Position numbers and translations under genes: made by a program. A DNA stretch of 22,386 nt from Bacteroidales bacterium H5 (lineage in GTDB: Bacteria; Bacteroidota; Bacteroidia; Bacteroidales; Muribaculaceae), in contig DAAQ01000031.1 of assembly GCA_001701225.1 (NCBI GenBank), forward strand, positions 12,949-35,334. The letters are read 5' to 3'. This document shows, in pieces, positions 14,092 to 21,140 of this stretch (the stretch's first letter is position 1; every line of letters begins with the position of its first letter). The notes under the pieces were generated by a model. The model made no database searches. It saw nothing but the letters and a program-made list of their open reading frames with translations, and was not told where the DNA came from.

Positions 14092-15276
14092 ATGCTTTTC
14101 GACCAGCTATCCGAACTGCTCGCCTCGTGGGGCATGAATCCCGACAATATCACCCTCTGGACCACCGTCATCTCTGCGCTGCTGTCGTGCGGAGTGGCCT
14201 ACGGCATCTATCTGCTCCTTACGCGCGGCGTCATCCCCGTGGTGCTGAGGTTCGTGGAGTTCACCGAAGCCAAATGGGACGACATACTCTTCAATCCGCC
14301 GCTGCTCAGGGTCGTGGCCGAACTGGCCTTCGTGCTGGTGCTCCAGGCCACGCTGCTGCCGTCGCTCGCCCACTACACGACCATGCACGGCCTCGCCTCG
14401 GTGGGATGCCGCATAGCCGTGGTGTGCGTGATAGTCCATCTGGTCAACCGCTTCCTGGTGGCCGTCTACGAACTTATGGCCTCCGAGTCGACAGGGCGTG
14501 TATCCTCGCTCAAAGGCATACTGCAGATGCTCCAGGTCATCTCGATCTGCGTAGGCATCATCATCGTAATCTCCATCCTGGCCAACAAGAACCCTCTCGC
14601 CATCATGACAGGCCTCGGTGCCGCGGCCACGGTGCTGATGCTGGTGTTCAAGGACTCGATAATGGGTGTCGTGGCCGGAGTGCAGCTCACACTCAACGAC
14701 ATGCTGCGTCCCGGCGACTGGATTACGGTCCCGGCCCGCAACATCAACGGCACCGTGCTCGAGGTGGGCCTGACCACCGTCAAGGTGCAGAATTTCGACA
14801 AGACCATAGTCACGGTGCCCCCGTATGCCCTGGTAAGCGAATCGTTCCAGAACTGGCGCGGCATGTCAGACTCGGGGGGACGCAGGGTCAACCGTTCGTT
14901 CACCGTCGATGTCAATTCGGTCGATTTCTGCACGCCCGAGATGATAGAGGGATTCCGCGAGGAGGAGTGGGGACGCCGACTCGACCCATCGAAGCAGTAT
15001 GTCAACCTCACACTGTTCCGGCACTGGCTGGAGCACTACATATCCACGCTCCCCCAGCTCAACAAAAGCGACGGGATGGTCTATATGGTGCGCGAGCTCG
15101 AGCCTACGGGACACGGCATCCCCATAGACCTCTATCTCTTCACCACACTCACCTCATGGAAACCCTACGAGCATTTCCAGGCCGGCATAATGGACCACGT
15201 GGTAGCCTCGGTACACCGCTTCGGACTGCGCATATACCAGGCCCCCTCGGGACTCGATTTCAGGGGCCTCCGATAA
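14092..15276 (+). CDS. Mechanosensitive ion channel, YbdG/MscM type
   Basis: A 394-residue MscS-superfamily inner-membrane channel that opens on osmotic downshock. Hydrophobic segments lie near residues 22-44, 72-92, 104-126 and 146-163, followed by the pore helix GLGAAATVLMLVFKDSIMGVVAG (174-196). The beta domain reads GDWITVPARNINGTVLEVGLTTVKVQNFD, then SFQNWRGMSDSGGRRVNRS. The SGGRR segment, the inserted region near 285-310 and the C-terminal PIDLYLFTTLTSW and GLRIYQAPSGLD are close to E. coli YbdG as I remember it, so I call the YbdG branch rather than short MscS. Start chosen at 14092: upstream in-frame codons run through the 9-bp repeat and into the end of cysS. Confidence 0.93.
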   Translation: MLFDQLSELLASWGMNPDNITLWTTVISALLSCGVAYGIYLLLTRGVIPVVLRFVEFTEAKWDDILFNPPLLRVVAELAFVLVLQATLLPSLAHYTTMHGLASVGCRIAVVCVIVHLVNRFLVAVYELMASESTGRVSSLKGILQMLQVISICVGIIIVISILANKNPLAIMTGLGAAATVLMLVFKDSIMGVVAGVQLTLNDMLRPGDWITVPARNINGTVLEVGLTTVKVQNFDKTIVTVPPYALVSESFQNWRGMSDSGGRRVNRSFTVDVNSVDFCTPEMIEGFREEEWGRRLDPSKQYVNLTLFRHWLEHYISTLPQLNKSDGMVYMVRELEPTGHGIPIDLYLFTTLTSWKPYEHFQAGIMDHVVASVHRFGLRIYQAPSGLDFRGLR

Positions 15277-15283
15277 AAAAATG

Positions 15284-15333
15284 CTTTTTTCTGTAACAGA
15301 ATCCGCGCGGATGCGGTCATAAGAAGAAAAAAG
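15284..15333 (+). promoter_or_regulatory. Candidate ECF-type promoter and palindrome before the sigma cassette
   Basis: TGTAAC (15292-15297), 17 nt, then GGTCAT (15315-15320) resembles the -35/-10 layout of some ECF sigma promoters. The spacer contains the perfect palindrome ATCCGCGCGGAT (15301-15312). CTTTTTTCT (15284-15292) and AGAAAAAAG (15325-15333) form a further matching pair around it. No TAnnTTTG box is present in this gap. Autoregulation by the sigma factor two genes downstream would fit, but the assignment is speculative. Confidence 0.35.
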
Positions 15334-15336
15334 CCT

Positions 15337-15828
15337 ATGATACGCTTCATTCTCACACTTGCAATCGCAATCCTCGCCGTGCTGCCCGGCGTATGCCGCG
15401 ACAACGGCGACAGAGCCCTCGACGCCATCTTCGACGAATACCGCCACACCGACGGCGCCGACTACGTTTACATCAACCCGTTCTTCACCAAGCTTATCTC
15501 GCTGGGGACGATAACATCGTCGTGCCACGGCATCACCGGCAAGCTGAAGTCGGTGCGGGTGCTCAGCATAGACTCAGCCTCCGACCATACGCGCCGCGGA
15601 CTGGCGGGACGCATCTCCTCGCTCACATCCAGTGGATACGAGGAGCTGATACGTGTCAGCGACAACGGCGAGAAGGTGCGCATCCTGGCCCGGATGGACC
15701 GCAAGAAACCCGACACGGCGCGACGGCTGCTGATATTCGCCGAGGAGAACGGCGAATGTGACGTCGTGTGCATCGACGGGAAATTCAGCCGCGACGACCT
15801 CGCGAGAATCATCAGCGAGAATCAGTGA
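15337..15828 (+). CDS. DUF4252 protein (first copy), exported
   Basis: A 163-residue protein with a signal peptide (MIRFILTLAIAILAVLPGVC, cleavage near residues 18-22; the Cys has only a poor lipobox context). The mature part resembles DUF4252: YINPFFTKLISLG, then YEELIRVSDNGEKVRILAR, and C-terminal VVCIDGKFSRDDLARI. It shares the VxDxGEKVxI block with the second DUF4252 protein at 16775-17245, so the two are paralogues. The family's function is unknown; it is exported, to the periplasm or outer membrane. Its stop overlaps the sigma-factor start (TGATG), implying translational coupling. From memory, DUF4252 genes next to ECF sigma genes recur in Bacteroidales, which suggests a sensory or target role. 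Confidence 0.78.
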   Translation: MIRFILTLAIAILAVLPGVCRDNGDRALDAIFDEYRHTDGADYVYINPFFTKLISLGTITSSCHGITGKLKSVRVLSIDSASDHTRRGLAGRISSLTSSGYEELIRVSDNGEKVRILARMDRKKPDTARRLLIFAEENGECDVVCIDGKFSRDDLARIISENQ

Positions 15829-16310
15829 TGGAGGCCGACGAGTTCAAACGCCTCTACCTGCCCCACAGCCGCCTGCTGTACAACATCGCGCTACGTGTCA
15901 CGGAGAGTCCCCCCGACGCCGAGGACCTCGTGCAGGAGACATACATGAGGCTCTGGCGCATGCGCGACACCACAGGCATCCCCGACAACCCCGGCGCATA
16001 TTGCGTCACGGTGCTGCGCCATGTATGCGCCGACGCCATGCGCTCGAGACCCGCCACCTCGGCCGACATACCCGACAGGGCCGAGGAGACCGACACCCTG
16101 GAGAGCGCCGACAGCATGGCCCGGCTGACAGGCATGATGCAGCGGCTCCCCGAGCCACAGCGCAAGGTGATGGCAATGCGCGACATCGACGGGATGGAAT
16201 TCGGCGAGATTGCCGAGGCCACGGGACTTACCCAAGGCAACGTGCGGGTGCTGCTCTACAGGGCCCGCAGACAGATGAGAGAACTGATAACGAAATACCT
16301 CAAGCCATGA
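15828..16310 (+). CDS. RNA polymerase ECF-type sigma-70 factor
   Basis: A 160-residue group 4 sigma factor. Region 2 spans about residues 9-46 (SRLLYNIALRVTESPPDAEDLVQETYMRLWR), recognising the -10 element and binding core polymerase. After a short linker, region 4 spans about 103-154 (MMQRLPEPQRKVMAMRDIDGMEFGEIAEATGL, then GNVRVLLYRARRQMREL), binding the -35 element. No C-terminal extension. Start chosen at ATG 15828, overlapping the previous stop. Its TGA overlaps the next ATG (ATGA at 16307-16310), so three proteins are translationally coupled. Known ECF factors are usually held by a membrane anti-sigma factor encoded next to them, which fits the following gene. Confidence 0.93.
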   Translation: MEADEFKRLYLPHSRLLYNIALRVTESPPDAEDLVQETYMRLWRMRDTTGIPDNPGAYCVTVLRHVCADAMRSRPATSADIPDRAEETDTLESADSMARLTGMMQRLPEPQRKVMAMRDIDGMEFGEIAEATGLTQGNVRVLLYRARRQMRELITKYLKP

Positions 16311-16762
16311 CGGACAAGGAATTAGAAAGGCTTACAGACAGATTTGCCACAGATGACATCACCCCCGGCGAACAGCAGCGGCTGCTTGACGCAATCCCCG
16401 ATGCAGAGCCTCCCGAGGGATTCGGGGCACGGCTCGGAGAGATGATAGACGCACTCGACCGTGCCGACCGAAGGCGGCGGCGCATACGCCTGTGGCGCAC
16501 CGTAGCCGGGATAGTGGCCTCGCTCGCCGTTGTGGTCTCGATAGGCTCATACCTCATCACCTCCCCTCCGGCGGCATCAGCCCAACCTCTCGATGACACC
16601 TGCGCCACCCCCGAGGAAGCCTACGCCCAGACACAGCGTGCCCTGCTGATATTCGCACAGGCAATCGAGAAAGGCGAGAAGGAGATGGTCAAGGCCGACT
16701 CCGTGACCGTCAGCACCATGAATACAGTGATTTCAAACATAACCGGAAAAAGAACCGACTAA
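16307..16762 (+). CDS. Single-pass membrane protein, putative anti-sigma factor
   Basis: A 151-residue protein with an acidic cytosolic N-terminal part (residues 1-50, with GEQQRLLDAIPDAEPPEGF), a basic RRRRRIRLWR stop (56-64), one membrane helix (about 65-84, VAGIVASLAVVVSIGSYLI), and a short outer part. It lacks the HxxxCxxC zinc anti-sigma motif and is not a FecR-type protein. The anti-sigma role rests on position (ATGA overlap with the sigma gene), topology, and the basic juxtamembrane stretch. I recognise no named family. The open frame continues upstream through the sigma gene, but that part is a shadow; the ATGA overlap sets the start. The next gene begins 12 bases later. Confidence 0.72.
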   Translation: MTDKELERLTDRFATDDITPGEQQRLLDAIPDAEPPEGFGARLGEMIDALDRADRRRRRIRLWRTVAGIVASLAVVVSIGSYLITSPPAASAQPLDDTCATPEEAYAQTQRALLIFAQAIEKGEKEMVKADSVTVSTMNTVISNITGKRTD

Positions 16763-16774
16763 AAAGACGACAAT

Positions 16775-17245
16775 ATGAAACGCATAATCATAACCCTGAT
16801 GCTCTGCATCGTCTGCTCCCTGCGCTCACTCGCACTCCCCACATCCATCTTCGAGCACTATGCCGACTATGACGAGGTGACGGTGGTGTGCATCTCGAAA
16901 GCCATGTTCAAGCTCATGCCCGACATGAACGCCAAGGCAAACGGCATGGACATAGGAGCCCTCGCCTCCAAGCTCGACCGTATCGAGATACTGACGTGCG
17001 AGAAGAAAGGGTTGATTCCCGAACTGAAATTCCACAGCGAAAAGATGCTGAAAGAGGGAAAATACGAGAACCTGATGCACGTCAACGACAGCGGAGAGAA
17101 GGTCGACATATTCATGTCGGGGCCGCACAACGGCGTCAACTCATATTTCATACGCACGATAGGCAAGAACGAATTCAACCTCATCGTCATCACGGGCACC
17201 ATCACCCCCGAGGATGTGATGGGGATGTACAGGAAATCGAAATGA
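16775..17245 (+). CDS. DUF4252 protein (second copy), exported
   Basis: A 156-residue protein with a signal peptide (MKRIIITLMLCIVCSLRSLA, cleavage near residue 20-22) and a DUF4252-like mature part: SIFEHYADYDEVTVVCISKAMFKLMPDM near the N-terminus, then YENLMHVNDSGEKVDIFMSG and the final LIVITGTITPEDVMGMY. It matches the first copy in the VxDxGEKVxI block and in the pattern of the C-terminal strand and helix. It is the fourth gene of the cassette, 12 bases after the putative anti-sigma gene. The role is unknown; position and export suggest it senses or shapes an envelope signal, or is itself the regulated product. Confidence 0.78.
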   Translation: MKRIIITLMLCIVCSLRSLALPTSIFEHYADYDEVTVVCISKAMFKLMPDMNAKANGMDIGALASKLDRIEILTCEKKGLIPELKFHSEKMLKEGKYENLMHVNDSGEKVDIFMSGPHNGVNSYFIRTIGKNEFNLIVITGTITPEDVMGMYRKSK

Positions 17246-17292
17246 ATATTTCTGACTTTTAGACAAACTGACGCAAAAACAACTCTGCCCCG

Positions 17293-17395
17293 GGCGGTGT
17301 TATATGTGAAACAGAACAAAATGTAGGCGATTCTGAGATTGCCTGTCTCGGAAAAACAGACTAATTTTGCATCTGAATCACGTTTTAACACCGCC
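17293..17395. promoter_or_regulatory. Nested inverted repeats around the efflux-operon promoter
   Basis: GGCGGTGTTA (17293-17302) and TAACACCGCC (17386-17395) form an exact 10-bp inverted repeat 83 bases apart. Inside lie GATTC (17329-17333) with GAATC (17375-17379), and GTCT (17345-17348) with AGAC (17358-17361). The promoter -7 box sits within the right half, so the left arms are upstream of the predicted transcript start and act, if at all, at the DNA level or in read-through RNA from the sigma cassette. No regulator gene of TetR or MarR type lies next to the operon. Confidence 0.5.
17339..17369 (+). promoter_or_regulatory. Bacteroidetes-type promoter of the efflux operon
   Basis: TTG (17339-17341), 20 nt, then TAATTTTG (17362-17369) and C. 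The ATG of the TolC-like gene at 17402 lies 33 nt after the last G, leaving a leader of about 28 nt. This spacing rules out the upstream in-frame ATG at 17339, which would precede the promoter. Confidence 0.7.
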
Positions 17396-17401
17396 ATAAT
17401 T

Positions 17402-18907
17402 ATGAATTGTCGCCTGAAAGCGCTATCCGTCACATTGTTTTCGGCCCTGCTGACCGCAATAAGTGCCGTCGGGGCCGAGCCTGCCGCCCCTACAGTCGAG
17501 CCCGGGTCGGTGCTCACCCTCGAGCAATGCCGATCACTGGCCATGGGCAACAACAAGCTGCTGCGCCAGACCGCCGAGGAGATACGTGCCGCCAAGTATC
17601 AGAAAGACGAGGCTTTTGCCGCCTATCTCCCCTCGATCGACTTTGCGGGTGGATACATGTATAATCAGAAGAAGCTCTCGATGTTCGACTCTGACCAGCT
17701 TCTGCCGGTCAAGACATTCAGCCTCGAGAAACAGGGCTACGAGTTCCAGCTTGTCAAGAACCCGATGACAGGCGAGCCCCTCACCGTCAACGGCCAGCCG
17801 GTGCCCGAGCAGGTTGCATTCCTGCCCAAGGAGGCGCTGACCTACGACATCCACAACGTATTTTTCGGGGCCGTGACACTGACACAGCCCATCTTCATGG
17901 GTGGCAAGATTGTCGCCATGAACAAGATTACGGGCTATGCCGAGGAGCTGGCACGCGCCAAGCGCAACAACCAGGCGCGCGACATCGTATATGCCGTCGA
18001 CGCCGCATACTGGGAGCTCGTATCGCTCAAGGCCAAACAGCGTCTGGCCGTCAGCTACGTCAACCTGCTCGACACCCTGCGCCACCATGTCGACCTGATG
18101 GTAAAGCAGGGTGTGGCCACACGCCGTGACCTCCTCACGGTCGATGTCAAGCTCAACTCGGCCAAGGTCGACATGACCAAGGTCGACAACGGCCTGGCAC
18201 TCTGCCGTATGGCGCTGGCCCAGCTGTGCGGATTCCCCATCCATACACCCTACACGGTGGCCGACGAGGACGGCTCGCTCGACAGCGACAACCTGATACG
18301 CGAGGCCACGTCAGACAGGCAGATAGACATGTCCGAGGTCTATGCCCGGCGCGACGACCTGCGCCAGCTCGAGCTCGGGGTGCAGATATTCAAGCAAAAA
18401 GAGAATGTGGCCCGCTCGGCCATGATGCCCAACCTCGCGCTGGTTGGCGCATACTCCTTCTCGAACCCCAACCTCTATGACGGATTCAAGAAACGCTTCA
18501 ACGGAGCCTTCTCCGTGGGGGCCATGCTCACCATACCCATCTGGCACTGGGGCGGCAACTATAACAAACTGCGTGCAGCCAAGGCTCAGACCAACTCGAT
18601 GCGCATGGAGCTCGAGAACGCCCGCGAGATGATAGACCTCCAGGTGAGCCAGGCCACCTTCAAGGCACACGAGGCCGTCAAGACACGCACCATGACAGCC
18701 TCAAACCTGGCCGAGGCCGACGAGAACCTGCGTTGCGCCGACCTGGGATTCCGCGACGGCGTGATGACAGTCGACAACGTGATGGAGGCCCAGACCGCAT
18801 GGCTCAAGGCCCACAGCGAGGACATAGACGCCCGCATAGACCTCTACCTCTGTGATGTATATCTTGCCAAAGTCCTTGGCACACTCTCAACCCCCGAAAT
18901 TCAATGA
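17402..18907 (+). CDS. TolC-family outer-membrane efflux protein
   Basis: A 501-residue outer-membrane factor, the exit duct of a tripartite exporter. A signal peptide is clear (hydrophobic residues 8-24, ending AVGA before EPAAP). The two TolC repeats are visible: LTLEQCRSLAMGNNKLLRQTAEEIRAAKYQKDEAFAAYLPSIDFAGGY near residues 38-85, and DLRQLELGVQIFKQKENVARSAMMPNLALVGAYSFSNP in the second half, followed by the GAMLTIPIWHWGG strand and a long alpha-helical barrel segment. Length is typical. Start set at 17402 by the promoter and the signal peptide. First gene of four: HlyD-like adaptor 3 bases later, then two ABC-2 permeases. Confidence 0.94.
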   Translation: MNCRLKALSVTLFSALLTAISAVGAEPAAPTVEPGSVLTLEQCRSLAMGNNKLLRQTAEEIRAAKYQKDEAFAAYLPSIDFAGGYMYNQKKLSMFDSDQLLPVKTFSLEKQGYEFQLVKNPMTGEPLTVNGQPVPEQVAFLPKEALTYDIHNVFFGAVTLTQPIFMGGKIVAMNKITGYAEELARAKRNNQARDIVYAVDAAYWELVSLKAKQRLAVSYVNLLDTLRHHVDLMVKQGVATRRDLLTVDVKLNSAKVDMTKVDNGLALCRMALAQLCGFPIHTPYTVADEDGSLDSDNLIREATSDRQIDMSEVYARRDDLRQLELGVQIFKQKENVARSAMMPNLALVGAYSFSNPNLYDGFKKRFNGAFSVGAMLTIPIWHWGGNYNKLRAAKAQTNSMRMELENAREMIDLQVSQATFKAHEAVKTRTMTASNLAEADENLRCADLGFRDGVMTVDNVMEAQTAWLKAHSEDIDARIDLYLCDVYLAKVLGTLSTPEIQ

Positions 18908-18910
18908 GCT

Positions 18911-19930
18911 ATGAAAGATAACAATCAGTCCCAGCAGACAACAGAGCAGAAAGAAAACAAGGTGCTGCTCTTCTCGATGTGCCTCCTCGTGGTGGCAACC
19001 ATCGTTTTGGCCATCATCGGCTTCGTGTTCCTCGACAAACCCGACGAGATAGTCGAGGGCCAGGCGGACGCCACCAGCGTGCGCATATCCGGCAAGCTTC
19101 CCGGCAGGGTGATGGAATTCTACGTGCACGAGGGCGACCGCGTGCGCAAGGGGGATACCCTGGTACACATCCACTCGTCGCTCGCCGAGGCCAAGCTGAT
19201 GCAGGCCCAGGGCATGGAGACAGTGGCCCGCACACAGGAGAACAAGGTCGACGACGGCACACGTCCCCAGATAATAGCCACAGCCAGACAGCTTGCCGCA
19301 CAGGCCGAGGCTGCCGTGACCATAACCGAGAAGACATACCGCCGCATGGAGAACCTCTTCAACGAGGGTGTCGTCTCAGAGCAGAAGCGTGACGAGGCCA
19401 AGGCCGCATACGATGCCGCCGTGGCCGCACACAAGGCTGCACTGAGCCAGGTGAGCCTCGCCGAGCAGGGCGCGCAGCGCCAGGACAAGGAGAGCGCCGC
19501 AGCCATGGTAGACGTGGCCAAGGGTGGCGTCGCCGAGGTCGAGAGCGTGCTCGAGGACCAGTATCTCACCGCTCCCTGCGACGGACAGATCGACCAGATA
19601 TATCCCGAGGTGAGCGAGCTGGTGATGATGGGTGCCCCCATAATGAGCCTGCTGAGGCTCGACGACAAGTGGGTCACCTTCAATGTCCGCGAGGACCTGC
19701 TCAAGGACATGCCCCTCGGCGGCGAGATAGAGATAATGATTCCCGCCCTCGACAAGAAGAAGACCAAGGCCCGCATCTATTACTCGCGCGACCTGGGCAG
19801 CTATGCCACATGGCAGGCCACCAAGAGCGTGGGACAGTGGGACTCGAAGACATTCGAGATCAAGGCCCGCACGCTCGACTCCATACCCGAGCTCCGTCCG
19901 GGCATGACGATAATCTATCTCAAGAAATAA
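18911..19930 (+). CDS. HlyD/EmrA-family periplasmic adaptor
   Basis: A 339-residue membrane-fusion protein linking the inner-membrane pump to the TolC duct. Order: short cytosolic start, one membrane helix (about 18-41, VLLFSMCLLVVATIVLAIIGFVFL), first half of the lipoyl domain (SVRISGKLPGRVMEFYVHEGDRVRKGDTLVHI, about 56-87), a long Ala/Glu-rich coiled-coil hairpin (about 90-205), the second lipoyl half (TAPCDGQIDQIYPEVSELVMMGAPIMSLL), and a beta-barrel end with PELRPGMTIIYLKK. Complete. It starts 3 bases after the TolC-like stop, so coupling is likely. The partner pump in view is of the ABC-2 permease type. Confidence 0.94.
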   Translation: MKDNNQSQQTTEQKENKVLLFSMCLLVVATIVLAIIGFVFLDKPDEIVEGQADATSVRISGKLPGRVMEFYVHEGDRVRKGDTLVHIHSSLAEAKLMQAQGMETVARTQENKVDDGTRPQIIATARQLAAQAEAAVTITEKTYRRMENLFNEGVVSEQKRDEAKAAYDAAVAAHKAALSQVSLAEQGAQRQDKESAAAMVDVAKGGVAEVESVLEDQYLTAPCDGQIDQIYPEVSELVMMGAPIMSLLRLDDKWVTFNVREDLLKDMPLGGEIEIMIPALDKKKTKARIYYSRDLGSYATWQATKSVGQWDSKTFEIKARTLDSIPELRPGMTIIYLKK

Positions 19931-19966
19931 AGTACGCCGGATTCCCGGTCATAAAAACCGACTGAT

Positions 19967-21121
19967 ATGTTAGCATCGCTTCGCCGCGGCATACGCACGC
20001 TCTGCTCGCGCAAGATCTACCTCTTCATGATGGTGATCGTGCCGGTGGCCGGTGCGTTCTTCTTCCTCAACCTGATGCACGAGGGTCTGCCCCTCAAGGT
20101 GCCTGTGGCCATGGTCGACATGGACCACTCGTCGATGTCGCGCCGCATCACCCGCTCGCTCAAGGCCGGCGAACTCATCGACATCTCGGTCGATGCCGAG
20201 AGCTTCCACGAGGCCATGGAGCTGGTGAGGACGGGCAAGACATTCGGATTCTTCTACATCCCGGCCGATTTTCAGGAGAACGCGCTCAGCGGCCGCACAC
20301 CAACGCTGTCGTTCTTCAGCAACATGAGCATCTTCGTGCCCGGCACACTCTCGTTCAAGGGGTTCAAGACCGTTGCGGTGACCACCTCCGGCTCGATAGT
20401 CGAGGCCACACTGACCACCGCAGGTGTGGGCAGCCTCATCAACGGCTCGGACATGATAATGCCGCTCAGGCTCGACTCGCACCCCATAGGCAACCCCTGC
20501 ACCAACTATTCGATATACCTGTCCACCTCGTTCTTAGGGGGGCTGATAGCCCTGCTGGTGATGGTGGTGACGGTGTTCTCGGTGACATCCGAATTCAAAT
20601 GGGGCACGTCGCCCGAGTGGCTGGCCACGGCCAACGGGTCGATAGTGGTGGCCCTTGCCGGAAAGCTGCTGCCACAGGCGGTGATATTCTCCGTCATGGG
20701 CATAGGGATGCAGGCCGTGATGTACGGATTCCTGCATTTCCCCCTCCACTGTCCCGCATGGCATATGGTGCTGGCGATGATCCTCCTTGTGTTATCGAGC
20801 CAGGCCTTCGCGCTCATAGCCGTAGAGATAGCCCCCAACGTGCGCCTGTCGCTGATTCTGGTAAGCCTCGTGGGCATCCTCTCCTTCTCGATAGCCGGAT
20901 TCTCGTTCCCTGTCGACAAGATGTATGGTGCCATCGGCATATTCGCATACATACTCCCCATACGCTACTATTTCCTAATCTACATAGACCAGTCGCTCAA
21001 CGGACTGCCGCTCTACTACTCGCGCATCTACTATGCCGTGATGCTGGGCATGACGCTGGTTCCGCTGCTGGGGCTGCGGCGCCTCAAGAGCCGCTGCATA
21101 CATCCTGTCTATGTTCCTTAA
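19967..21121 (+). CDS. ABC-2-type permease (YhhJ/YbhS-like), first
   Basis: A 384-residue membrane protein with ABC2_membrane_3 architecture: one N-terminal helix (about 19-36, IYLFMMVIVPVAGAFFFL), a periplasmic domain of about 150 residues (VPVAMVDMDHSSMSRRITRSL at its start), then five or so C-terminal helices (from LGGLIALLVMVVTVFSVTSEF to YYAVMLGMTLVPLLGL). This class exports drugs, lipids or polymers with a separate or fused ATPase. No nucleotide-binding domain is fused here. It begins 36 bases after the adaptor and is followed after 19 bases by a second permease, which suggests a heterodimeric channel. Substrate unknown. Confidence 0.9.
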   Translation: MLASLRRGIRTLCSRKIYLFMMVIVPVAGAFFFLNLMHEGLPLKVPVAMVDMDHSSMSRRITRSLKAGELIDISVDAESFHEAMELVRTGKTFGFFYIPADFQENALSGRTPTLSFFSNMSIFVPGTLSFKGFKTVAVTTSGSIVEATLTTAGVGSLINGSDMIMPLRLDSHPIGNPCTNYSIYLSTSFLGGLIALLVMVVTVFSVTSEFKWGTSPEWLATANGSIVVALAGKLLPQAVIFSVMGIGMQAVMYGFLHFPLHCPAWHMVLAMILLVLSSQAFALIAVEIAPNVRLSLILVSLVGILSFSIAGFSFPVDKMYGAIGIFAYILPIRYYFLIYIDQSLNGLPLYYSRIYYAVMLGMTLVPLLGLRRLKSRCIHPVYVP

Positions 21122-21140
21122 GAGTTTAAAGGTTTAAGAG

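Noticed and set aside
14127..15296. A 389-codon open frame inside the mechanosensitive channel gene
   Set aside because: It is an alternative frame of a clearly conserved gene, Arg/His/Pro-rich as expected for shadows in GC-rich DNA.
15758..16306. Fusion of the putative anti-sigma frame to an upstream 180-residue stretch
   Set aside because: The upstream part is the shadow of the sigma-factor gene in another frame; the ATGA overlap at 16307 gives a natural start.
21121..21140. Short GTTTAA-type direct repeat between the two permease genes
   Set aside because: Only two imperfect units of about 8 bases in a 19-base gap; too short to separate from chance.
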